Shown here: piece by piece, positions 26,101 to 35,432 of the stretch
Position numbering within the stretch: position 1 is the first letter of the stretch
Layout of the letters: each line of letters opens with the position of its first letter
DNA from: Micromussa lordhowensis
Taxonomy: Eukaryota > Cnidaria > Anthozoa > Scleractinia > Lobophylliidae
Reading direction: 5' to 3'
DNA: 64,000 nt
Assembly (NCBI GenBank): GCA_964020085.1
Contig: OZ026603.1
Span: forward strand, 2,378,401-2,442,400
Notes under the pieces: model-generated
Seen by the model: only the letters and a program-made list of their open reading frames with translations
What the model was told of the DNA's origin: nothing
The model's database searches: none
Program-made: the position numbers and the translations under genes

Positions 26101-28209
26101 ACTAATTGTTTTATTAACAATGCCCCTAAAATATAGCAAACTAAACTAAAAAAACAAAACAAAATAAAAAGGCCCCCAAAAAATCACACGTACGCAAATG
26201 TCACTCAGCATAAAATTTTCAGCATTTCGTTTTGGCACCCGGAGCGGTCGTTTCTTAGACTTAAATAAAATTTAGCAAAACCGAAGGTTGAGAATTTAAT
26301 AAAACAATTATTCCATTCGCGCTTGTTGGATATGAGATTGGTTATAGCCAACGAGGCCCGTAGGGCCGAGTTGGCTATTCACCATCTCAGATCCAACGTG
26401 CGCTCATGGAATAATTGTTAAATAACCCAAGATGGCTAAGCCAATGAAAACTCTTGAATTGCATTATCCAATAATCCAGTTTTTAATAATATTTGTTAAC
26501 TAAGACTTAGGTTGTGCCTGAGGAATCTTCAAGCTATATACCATAATGCAGTATATTGGAAAGTGCCTCAGAACATACTGTAACAGTGTCAACAAACAAA
26601 ACGTGTTCTAGTTCTTATGAGAAAAAAATCATGAATTTACAAAGGTAAATGAGGTACATGTATTATAATGTATTATAACAATGATAAGTATCAATCTCCT
26701 AGCATTCTTTGACAAATGCCATTCTCTGATTGGCTACGCTACTCACTATTCTGCTGTGGATAGTGAGTAGCATAGCAGTGTGCAGTTGTGAAGTTTTCTG
26801 AATAGGATTGCGATAAAGTTTTGAACAAGTAGTAGATTTATACTAAAACAATTAGATTATTAGCTCTCAATTCTATGTGTGGTAGCTGACTTGGGCTGCG
26901 CCCTCGTCAACTATCACACAATAGAAATTTCAAGCTCATAATCTAACTGTTAAATGTATTTTGTGAAGAATTTTGAGTGATTCTTTTACTGCACCATCCC
27001 TCAGGAAATCCAAGGTGCCCAGTTGCGTCATTCCTCAAGTACCTTTCAAAGCTGAACCCAATGAACCTGTACCTCTGGCAGAGACCCAAAGCTTCCTTTA
27101 AACATCATGCTTGTGAAGATGACCCTATCTGGTATGAAAATGCAGCAGTCGGCCACAATTCACTGGGTGAAATGATGACGAACATGTCCAAACTGGCACG
27201 ACTATCCAGGATATACACAAACAACTGCATCAGAGGTACTTACGTGTCAATTTTAGACAGCCTTGTGGAAGATTATCCTCTAATTACTACTCTGGTATCT
27301 CTACCCACTGCTCCAAGATTTCAACACATCCTTCCTAGGGAACCGTGTGACGAGCGTCCAACCATGGTGCCTGTTACTGGAAAGTATTTATCAAGCTCGG
27401 AGCAAATGCTATCGTCAAGACGTAGTGAAACACCTGTGGGCTCACCACCATTTAATGTAGTGCAAAGCAAAGAACAACCTCATCTCACAAAGGTCATCAT
27501 TTCTCCAAACCATTCTCAATCACAGCCTTCAAATTGTAGCCCACCCAGCAACATCAGAACTTTGTCTCAAGGAAACAGCCATGATGATGAAAAGGACACA
27601 GATTCAAGCCCTGCATCAAGTCCAACAGACCCTGCACCTGGTCTGCCATACCATTCTGGCCATAGGGGACAGCATACTTCCTTCGTAGCTTACAGACTGA
27701 GTCAGCTTCAAGCAGCTTCCTCACATAATCTACGCAATCAACTCCAGGCATCATTTAAAACTACTGCGAGTAGTTACAGTTTCTCTCAAACTTCTGTAGC
27801 TCGTGCTGGAAATAATCTCACGGGTCTTGCAAACTCAAGAGTTGTTTATTGTCAAACAGTACCAGCTATGGCTTCCTCATCATCCTCTCCGTCATCTTCG
27901 CACTCTGTGGTAGGTAGACCCTCAGCTTTTGCATCTCAAACCCCACATTCTTATGATCACGCCACTCACTTTTCCTCTCCTCCTCTCCTCTCCCCACCCC
28001 CTCCAAAATATTTCAGAAGACACATGTATGATCATTGTGCATTGTATTTAAGAAAAATCATTGAAACTAATAAAGAAGTAAATGCCTCTTTAAGTGGTTG
28101 TTTTTTGTGGTGTGTTTTCTGTAGTAGGATGTTAATAAACATACAGATGATCTCCTTACCTTTTCAAACCTATTTAATGGTCACTAGCAGGAAAGGAAAG
28201 GTTAAATGA
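23130..28209 (+). CDS. Crypton-recombinase-derived protein (DUF3504-type, KIAA1958/ZMYM-like)
   Basis: Two exons, 23130-23916 and 27005-28209, join in frame at a split Gly codon (663 residues as drawn). After an acidic N-terminus with a sumoylation-like VKVE comes a SAM-like core-binding region (TWRSTKNAVKILRDYMEEKS, then a segment with SALGSIRFGILRYL). The recombinase-like domain has LQRKVFFDLLMYLPGKRNR, GNPRCPVASFLKYLSKLNP, LYLWQRP, WYENAAVGHNSLGEMM and RIYTNNCIRGTYV. Known relatives are tyrosine recombinases of Crypton transposons and the host genes derived from them (KIAA1958, ZMYM2/3/4, QRICH1). Their motif is usually NHxxR; here it is NNCIR, so the catalytic His appears lost. The C-terminus is Ser/Pro/Gln-rich. 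The 3' end is uncertain: AATAAA occurs in frame at 28069, and a polypyrimidine tract plus CAG at about 27968-28017 looks like a splice acceptor. No zinc finger is visible. Confidence 0.7.
24185..24672. mobile_element. pogo/Tigger-like MITE in the intron of the Crypton-derived gene
   Basis: The terminal inverted repeat CAGTCGAAGCTCTC is perfect at both ends and the element is flanked by TA at 24183-24184 and 24673-24674, the target duplication of Tc1/mariner-pogo elements. Subterminal GTAAGCGGACA words repeat on both sides. An internal tandem duplication of about 41 bases (CTGCAGTAATAGGACTTTC) begins near 24446. About 488 bases, no transposase. Confidence 0.8.
25632..26119. mobile_element. foldback MITE, family A copy 2, with about 0.4 kb interior
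   Basis: The left arm TTAACAATTATTCCAC...GGATATGAGATGG is inverted relative to the right arm ATCATCTCATGTCCAACAAG...GTGGACTAATTGTTTTA. The right part also has GCCAACGAGGC...GAGTTGGC. The interior has open frames up to 77 codons with no recognised domain. Confidence 0.65.
26296..26423. mobile_element. foldback MITE, family A copy 3 (compact)
   Basis: Near-perfect palindromic element: ACAATTATTCCATTCGCGCT at the left and its diverged inverse near 26390-26417, with GCCAACGAGGCC and GGCCGAGTTGGC around the centre. It lies in the same intron as copy 2. Confidence 0.7.
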
Positions 28210-28770
28210 AAAGTTAAAAGGTAAGTTACAGGCTTTAGGCCAGGGGGAGGGGACTTCTATAAGAAAAGGTGTGGCATGCTCATCAGAAAATTTGAATTAA
28301 ATCCCTAAAGTTGACCAATGTGGGCATGGGTCAAGCTTTATTGGACCCCTTAAAGATACCACTTAAAACGGAATAGGTTGGAATACCAGCCGCTGTTCAG
28401 GAAATGAGCCCACACTAGTAGACCAGATTCAACTGGCAGAAATCTAGCTTAAAAACGGAAATGAGAATGTTTTTCTATTTTCTTTAACAAGTTGCTGTCC
28501 ACAGGATGCCTGGACACCCATCTGGCTAAAAGCCTGTTTGATATTACTGGATGCATCAGACACACATTACCTAAGAGTTGACAATCGCAGGTTTCTATAA
28601 ACATCAGTCACTAACAACAGTTTTGTTTTAGCACTCAGCTGGATTATCACACTTGATGACCTATTATCCAAGATAGGCATTTTCATGTATCTCATTTACA
28701 CTTGCTAAATGTCAAGTTATTAAAATATTAGGAAGTGGGGCTCAGTATTGTTGTGTTTCTGGTTCAACAG
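28210..28770. other. gap between Crypton-derived gene and HIU hydrolase
   Basis: The first coding exon of the HIU hydrolase should lie here or further upstream. I checked the ATGs in this stretch and each runs into a stop before a plausible GT donor. Nothing else is supported. Confidence 0.4.
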
Positions 28771-29983
28771 CACCGCACAGCTGACTGTAGTAGTCCAGTG
28801 ACTGGAAGCCCTCTCACTACTCATGTGCTGGACACAGCCAGGGGTTCGCCTGCAAGGAACCTCCAGATACAGCTTTATTTTGAAGAAATACGGCCAGACA
28901 GTAGAATGTGGAAGCACATTGCCTCAGGGTGAGTCAGTGGTTATACAATAACAAGTATGTAACTGCTGACAGGTTAGCTCAGTTGATAGAGTTCTGGACT
29001 AGCGTGCGGGAGGTTGCGGGTTCAAACCTCTGCCGGCCCAACACTCGGGGTCTTTCAATAACTGAGGAGCTACCAAAACAGAAGTTTTTATTCTGTTGAA
29101 TTTTGTTCTTCATCATACAGATTTTGTTTCATTGCAAGTTAAACATGCTGCTTAATGTTTCTGGCAATAAATGAGGAGGTTTCACAATATGTCAAGTCTG
29201 ATATATCAATATTCTAGCATGGCTACAAACCTCTATATTTGGTTTTTTGTATCCAAGTCTCTTTTGGGAATTGCAGAACAAAAGAAACTTTACAAAATTT
29301 GCCATTTTGTCCTGAAAGCCTTGGAGACATGTTAGAATATTGATATATCGATTGCGGTTTAATGTAACCACATATTTATTAGCTAATTCATCTGTGAATT
29401 TGATCATAAGCAAATGCAATGAAATGTCATGTACAAAGGAGTGAAATAATAAGCAGTTAAAAATTTACCCACCCATTCAATCAGCTTCAATTCTACTTGC
29501 AGGTTTTGCAAGTTTACCAATGTTACACAATGCTTGGTCATTGAAATTAACCAGCAACTAATCTTGGTTAATCACCTTGTGAAGTACTGGCCTTCCTCAT
29601 GCCATTCCTAACAATTTTTTTTTCACTAACATTTTATTTGGTGTGTTTTATTATTCTTTTAGAGTCACTAATGCTGATGGTAGAGCTCCCAACTTGTTGA
29701 CTCAAGAACAGTTTATATCTGGAAAATATATGATCAGATTTGAGACAGAAGCATATTTCAAAGATATTGGTGTTTCATCGTTTTTCTATCCTTATGTTGA
29801 GGTAAAATGGACTTGGGCATTTTACTTGTTATAATCAGCACTTTTCTGTATATATTTTTATGTAACCTTTTTTTTGTTGTCATTTTATTTCAGATTGTGT
29901 TTCTCATCAGTGACCCATCTCAACACTACCATGTACCTCTTCTACTTAGTCCATTCTCATATTCAACATATCGTGGAAGCTGA
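28771..29983 (+). CDS. 5-hydroxyisourate hydrolase (transthyretin-like), 5' end missing
   Basis: This enzyme hydrolyses 5-hydroxyisourate to OHCU in uric acid degradation, and is often peroxisomal. Exons 28771-28928, 29663-29801 and 29894-29983 join in frame (128 residues plus stop). The family signatures are complete: [16 protein letters not shown] with the first active-site His, [13 protein letters not shown] with the catalytic Arg, [11 protein letters not shown], then [20 protein letters not shown] ending the protein. The terminal YRGS separates HIU hydrolases from true transthyretins. The usual length is about 115-140, so only the N-terminus is lacking. An in-frame stop just upstream of the first exon and no ATG mean that a further 5' exon exists, possibly encoding a PTS2 peroxisomal signal. 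It runs in the same direction as the Crypton-derived gene. A tRNA-derived SINE sits in its first visible intron. Confidence 0.9.
28969..29070 (+). mobile_element. tRNA-derived SINE head in an HIU hydrolase intron
   Basis: A box GGTTAGCTCAGTTGATAGAG and B box GGTTCAAACC are well formed and spaced as in tRNA genes. The presumed acceptor ends do not pair, and the sequence continues into ACACTCGGGGTCTTTCAATA. I infer a tRNA-derived SINE and not a functional tRNA. Confidence 0.6.
29200..29351. repeat. short inverted-repeat element in an HIU hydrolase intron
   Basis: ATATATCAATATTCTAGCATG near the left end and its inverse CATGTTAGAATATTGATATAT near the right form an almost perfect pair about 110 bases apart. 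Probably a MITE. Confidence 0.5.
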
Positions 29984-30297
29984 GATTCAAATAGTGTTTC
30001 CTACCTAAAACAGATCAGGCAATGAAGAGATTAATGAAAATGGGCGATTCCAGAAAATGTCTATACCTATACCACGGACGGCTTTTAGGATTTCTGAAGT
30101 GGAGGGGATTCACGATTATGGAATTCTGAGGGCATGGGAGGGTAACGCATTTTGGAATTTCCGAAGGCAAGGGGGGTTAAAAATGGAACTGTCCATGGTT
30201 GGGTATGGATATTTTCTGGAATTGCCCAACAAGCCAATACTGTTGGTTGATCACATGATTGGTCATGTCAAGAATGTTATTGTCAGGGACTTCTTTT

Positions 30298-30570
30298 AGA
30301 GCAGTTTTCATTTGAGTGTTGAATAGTAATTGGTTTTGCACTTACTACGCCACCCGATTGGTTTAAAAAACTTGCGCCATTTTTTCATCCAATCAGAAGT
30401 TAAACCAAAACCAATCTTGAATCATGTGCACAGGTTTTCCTGCGCTTTGCATCAGCTACATGTAATTACTTTGAGTTTTGATTGGTTCACAGTCTTGTTT
30501 ATGTCCTTTGTGATTGGCTAGAGCATTTACTTTGGTTTTGGTTTTACGACACTCAATTGAAAACCGCTCT
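30298..30570. mobile_element. MITE family C copy 1, ends GAGCGGTTTTCAATTGAGTG
   Basis: The left end AGAGCAGTTTTCATTTGAGTG and right end CACTCAATTGAAAACCGCTCT are inverted. The interior repeats CCAATCA/TGATTGG and AAACCAAAACCAA words. A shorter copy lies at 53501-53637. Confidence 0.7.
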
Positions 30571-30655
30571 ATAAAGCTAGGGAAATTAACTTTGAAATAC
30601 ATGTTGAAGAGAAGTTGAAGCTGAAGTTCTGATCACTGCAAAAAATGCAAAGGCT

Positions 30656-31240
30656 TTAAGGTGGCTGGAAACAGTTTCCAGTACTTTCCAAGACTTAGAT
30701 GGGTCATTATAACCACTCTTTACCTGTTGATGGCAAAATCACAGTATCAAAAAACTTCCCAATCATTGGTGAACATGTTGCTGCCAATTTTGTGGCTCAA
30801 TAGGTTACCATAGCAACAATGTGACCTGCTAAAACACCCTAATGTTAGCTTTACTCGCTTATAACTCAAAAACGAGTGAAACTGTAATCAGTGAGAAGAT
30901 GCAACTTTTTCCAAAGTTTAAATAAATTATTCAAAGGGATGCAGAGCCACCTTAATTTTTTGAAAATTTAAGGTGGCTCTGAAACCCCTTCAAAGAATTT
31001 TTTTAACTTTGTAAAAAGTTGCATCTTATCATGCTGATTACAATTAGATAATAAGAAATGGGGGTCACCAAACCCTTTTTTGAGTTATAAGCGCTTAAAG
31101 CTAAAATTAAGGGTGTTTCAGCAGATCATACTGTTGCTATGGTGACCTATTGAGCCACAGCAACTTCACCTACAGGTAAAGAATGGTTATGATGACCCCC
31201 ATCATACTCAAAGTCTTGGAAACTGTTTCCAGCCACCTTT
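30656..31240. mobile_element. two TTAA-bounded elements in head-to-head orientation
   Basis: Left unit 30656-30955 and right unit 30968-31240 are inverted copies of each other across nearly their full length. Each has ends of the type TTAAGGTGGCT...AGCCACCTT(A). Shared interior words include GTTGCTATGG/CCATAGCAAC and GAGTTATAAGCGC/GCTTATAACTC. The outer ends carry a small palindrome, GGAAACAGTTTCC. The 12-base spacer is AT-rich. The TTAA ends resemble those of 16036-16874. Confidence 0.65.
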
Positions 31241-32024
31241 GTTTGAGATGTTCCTTCATAAAGATTTTACTCAAGAGTGGTGCAGTTGAAAGTATGTTAT
31301 ATGTTTTGCAAATAAAGCTGGTTAAAATAAAACTATTCAGAGTTTTGTTATTAAATTTTTGAGGGATGGATTTTGCTCAGATTTTGTGCCATTAACTTTC
31401 TGTTGGTAAGGAGTTTCATTAAGGGCCAAGCACTGAAGAGCTGGAAGGACAATTTTGACCATCTTGAGGAAAGAAAGGTTTTGTTATAAAGAAGCTCTCT
31501 TCAAAACCTTTTGCCCACCTATGCTAAAATTGTTAGTCAAGTCATTCCTTACCCACAAGAAACAAGACAATCTAACAAGACTCACCATTACGATAACTTT
31601 ATTACTCTGGGGACACCAACTTTCATAAACTACAATTTGTTTGTAAACTTCCGTGTTCACATGGATTGTTTAATTCATCTTATGAACAATATATCCTAAT
31701 TAAATAAATCTTTTAAAATAGAAAATTATCTTTTAAAATGAGCAACATATTTTCAGATCTCTTATGTATGAATGTATAAAATTGCTATTTACAACTTAAT
31801 AGGAAAACACTGAACCATTAATTCAATCTACTTGTAAAATTCAACAGGTGGGCTGCTATAAAAATTAAAAGGAATTCAACATGCAGCCAAATTCTTTAGT
31901 TTTATCATGATGGCAATGACTTCCAGCATAGACTGTACAATATTTCAGTCTCTTTTTTCAAAGTGACTAGACTTAAAAGTCATTTGAATTCCAGACAAAT
32001 TCCATTTCTAACCCAAATGTTAAA
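31241..32024. other. intergenic between convergent HIU hydrolase and SLC25 genes
   Basis: Both flanking genes end here. AATAAA words near 31310 and 31326 are far from the HIU hydrolase stop. No coding exon is supported. Confidence 0.4.
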
Positions 32025-32030
32025 TTTATT
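32025..32030 (-). terminator. AATAAA polyadenylation signal of the SLC25 gene
   Basis: TTTATT on + reads AATAAA on the minus strand, 57 bases past the stop codon. Confidence 0.55.
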
Positions 32031-32086
32031 TTTTCCCACATGTTTAAATAGTAGAATATATTTCTGGGTTTGTGACATATAAGCTC

Positions 32087-35000
32087 TTAAGGCAGATCTT
32101 CCTTGCACAGAAAATTTACCACAGCTTCATAGGTGAGAAACATGATTGCGGTATTTGGAACTTGTCGGAGAAGATGAGTTCCCAGTCCACCATAAAGTCC
32201 AATTCTACCTTCCTCATAGAGTATTTTCCTGAAAGCTTGACCAAATGAATGATATCTTCTCTTTCCATCTGGTTCTTTCTGTCTCAGTCGAGTTCTGATT
32301 ACTTCATGTGGATATGCTGCTACAGATGCTATGCACTTTGAAGTAGCAGCAGCCATCATAAATTGCAAAAAGTCCACTACATTCTTCTCATTAGTGCCTC
32401 GCACTTTGAAGTTATGTCTCTTTAGTTCAGCTTTAATATGTTCATAGATCACAAAGTGAAAAACAGTCTCTGTAACACCAACGTAAGTCGCTGTTAGTCC
32501 TCGATAGAAACCCTTTAATCCGTCAGTCATCCATATGTTGTGAATAAGTTTCATTATCTGGCCCCTTGTAGCACTGAAATGGTAACAGATAAGACGTTTT
32601 TAGACTTCAGTGAATAACAAACTTTATTAGCGCAATGCATGAATGGTCCTAAAAACCATGGGTCTTGTAATTTTTTTCTCAAATTTCATGGGTCTCACAG
32701 TTTCTTTTCTATAACAGTTATGCACATCTCGCAGTTTTTTTTTACCAAGCTGTCTTGGAGTGTCATTTTTTGCAAGGCTAAGAAAGCCTCCAAGTCCTGA
32801 TTTGTTTGCCTTTATAAAAGACGTTTGAATGGCTAGATTCTAAACGTCTCATGCTTGCATTTAAAACACTTTGAAGTCTCGGTCTCACAATTTAAAAAGT
32901 TAAATAAATGTCTTGGCTCGCAAAGAAAAATGCTAGTGTTGCCTTCTCGAAACTATTGTACTTACCATTCACCACCCCTTTACTTCAACCACCTGGCTAT
33001 TGAAATCTATTTGAGAACTACTTATTAAGTAATCTGTTTCACAGGTATTATGTTCCCCAATACTTACCCATTGTCAAGCTGAAGTCTTGTTTTGATAACC
33101 CATAGAGGACTGGACAATGTTGATGTTGAAATACCTGTTTAAGGCAAGAAACTATGTTACAAATGCACCCAGCTATGTCTAACACCCTAACAAGGTCAAT
33201 TGGGTTGGAGTTTGGTCATTCACAACATGTCTTGGATTAGCATTTTTCAACGGGTTTTCAAGCTCTTCCGAACCATTTCAGCTTTCCAAGTTTCAATACT
33301 ACCCAAACAATTGAGGCTACAATAATGTAATTTACACTTTGATGCACAACATACAGTGCTGTCAATAGGACCCTGTACCCGCCGGAGCTCCGGCGGGTAT
33401 TCTGTTGAAAGTCGGCGGGTATGTTTAACTTTTAAAAATTATCCAGAGAGAAATTCTTCTGGGCTTCTCATATTACTCTGGCGGATGCTGTTCTGTGGTA
33501 GCCACCTACTTCAAATCTTATTGAATGTACTGACATACCTGCTGAACATGCTGCTCCAACATGAACAAACTTGCTGTCTGGTAGCAGCACACCACTCCTG
33601 TTGAGTGTGTACTTAGCTTTTGCATACACCGAGAAGTATAATGCTCTTGATGGGGCAACACCAACTAATGTTGGTCCAAGACCTTTAAACAAGGCTCGCA
33701 TTCCTTCCGTCTCAATAATGTGTCTCAAACACGACAAAATGCCAACTGGCCTGGAGTAACTGATCGCCACAGGAATAGTCCAACCTCCTGGTCCAGTTGC
33801 AGACGAGCAAAGCACATGTCTGAAGGTTGGAACTGAAGACTAAACAAGAAACAGAAGATTTTCAGAAACAGTCTGGCAACATTCCTAAGAGACATTCCAT
33901 AAGGCCTTATGGACATACTTCCTACTAATTACTGGCATGAAAAGAGACCTTCACATTCCCCCATAACACAAAGCAACTTATGATATATAAACCTCGGATT
34001 GTGTGACTCGAGTGACTACTACTCATAGCACAGACAAATTAAATTTTGACATGTAAGGAAGTAAGCTGTTTATTAATATCGTAATTAATAGCGTAATACT
34101 TGTTTCCTTTTGATATCATTCATAAGCATGTCCTGAGCGAGCTTCCAGATTAAGACCATTTCGACATCATGAATGAGCGATGGTGCAATTATAATACAGT
34201 TTGTTGATCAAGTGATGTGGTGTCTACAGTAATTAGGGAATCTTCAAGGAATGCTTTGGAATGTGCACTGCGTTGCAACTAGCGCTAAGAAAACAGTCAA
34301 ATTTAAAAAGCGCAGTTATAAAATCTAAAAGATCTAGTGCACACTAAGCAGATCACAATGTGCACAAACATTAACACATCATTCTCCATTCGACTTGTTC
34401 TAACAGGCATGTCATTATACGACGAAATATATCTTATTACACAAATGTGTACTTTTTCTTTTTCATCAGTTTTAATTTTTATTTCATGTTAATTTAATTT
34501 CTGTCAAGTGTTATAAAGTTGTTGTGGTTGTCCCATGAAATTGGTAATGTAAATCATGTTAATTTAATCCGATGTCACCCTGACCCACAAAAGTTACTCT
34601 CGCAACATAACCGATCCCATCACAATACGTCAATATCGTTGCAGAGAATAAGACTACCAAACCCTGTTTTCCTACAATCGCAGCTCGAGTTGAAAATTTG
34701 GTAACTTGGTAGACGAATACCAGTACATATGAAGACAAACTACACGTGACGAAAAACATGCACGAGAATTTTGTGTAGATCGTTTGATCATAAGAAAACT
34801 TACCTGTAATCTCGTCTTCACGACTTCCAAAGGACAAGTTATCGTAGCGCCTACAGTACCTCCAACACTGAAAAGGATGAAAGATAAATTACTCATTATT
34901 ATTAGCACGCTCCTGCTCTCTGGATTGAAGCTACAACCTAAAAAATGCGCTACAGTCTATTCCACCCACGTTTTCGTTTGGATGCTTAAACGTAAACTGC

Positions 35001-35432
35001 GTTTCGGAAGAGCAATTCTTAGCTATAATGATCGAAACATTTCAATTGTGAAATTGCTTAAGACGAAACCAAAGGCATACTATGAGTGAAACCAGATGTC
35101 TTGACGACAAGTTGTAAGAAACAATAAAGCTTAGAACTTTTTCACTGCATAGTAACGCTTTTGGCTTACATGTAGCTTGCCCAAGAAACGAAATCGTAAG
35201 AGTGAGGTTAAAATTATCGACTACGATTTCGAACAAGTCAAATCGTCAGTCAAAAGTTAGCGAGGATAGCCTGAAAGTAATTTTTGTCAAGGTGAAGCAA
35301 ATTCGTTTCAACCGAAGACATGCAACTTCGGGGCGGTATTGCAGGAATTTTAACGGAAAGCCTGAAGTTCATACGAAGAAAAACATACCCGCCTGCAACC
35401 AAGTGGACATAGGACGACTTTCCACTGGCCAT
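32087..35432 (-). CDS. mitochondrial carrier, SLC25A33/SLC25A36-like (pyrimidine nucleotide)
   Basis: An inner-membrane carrier of six helices in three repeats; the closest relatives I recognise exchange pyrimidine nucleotides. Five minus-strand exons join in frame: 35432-35389, 34867-34804, 33839-33539, 33134-33068 and 32573-32087 (320 residues, normal for the family). The start MASGKSSYVHLVAGG fits the first helix of SLC25A36. The carrier signatures are CPLEVVKTRLQ (repeat 1), SPLWVIKTRLQ (repeat 2) and YPHEVIRTRLRQ (repeat 3). The Trp in PLWVIKTRLQLD is typical of the nucleotide-carrier branch. Conserved loops are ALFKGLGPTLVGVAPSRALY and GFYRGLTATYVGVTETVFHF. The Pro in repeat 2 is preceded by Ser where relatives have Asn. 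I cannot choose between A33 and A36; invertebrates often have one co-orthologue. The substrate is inferred. Confidence 0.88.
33376..33399. repeat. perfect 24-base palindrome in an SLC25 intron
   Basis: TACCCGCCGGAG followed by its exact inverse. A third CGGCGGGTA word follows about 14 bases downstream. The sequence sits 140 bases past the 5' splice site of exon 3 and would form a very GC-rich hairpin on either strand. Confidence 0.8.

Noticed and set aside
28969..29045. Functional tRNA gene in the HIU hydrolase intron
   Set aside because: A and B boxes are good, but acceptor ends do not pair and the anticodon stem does not form, so a SINE head fits better.
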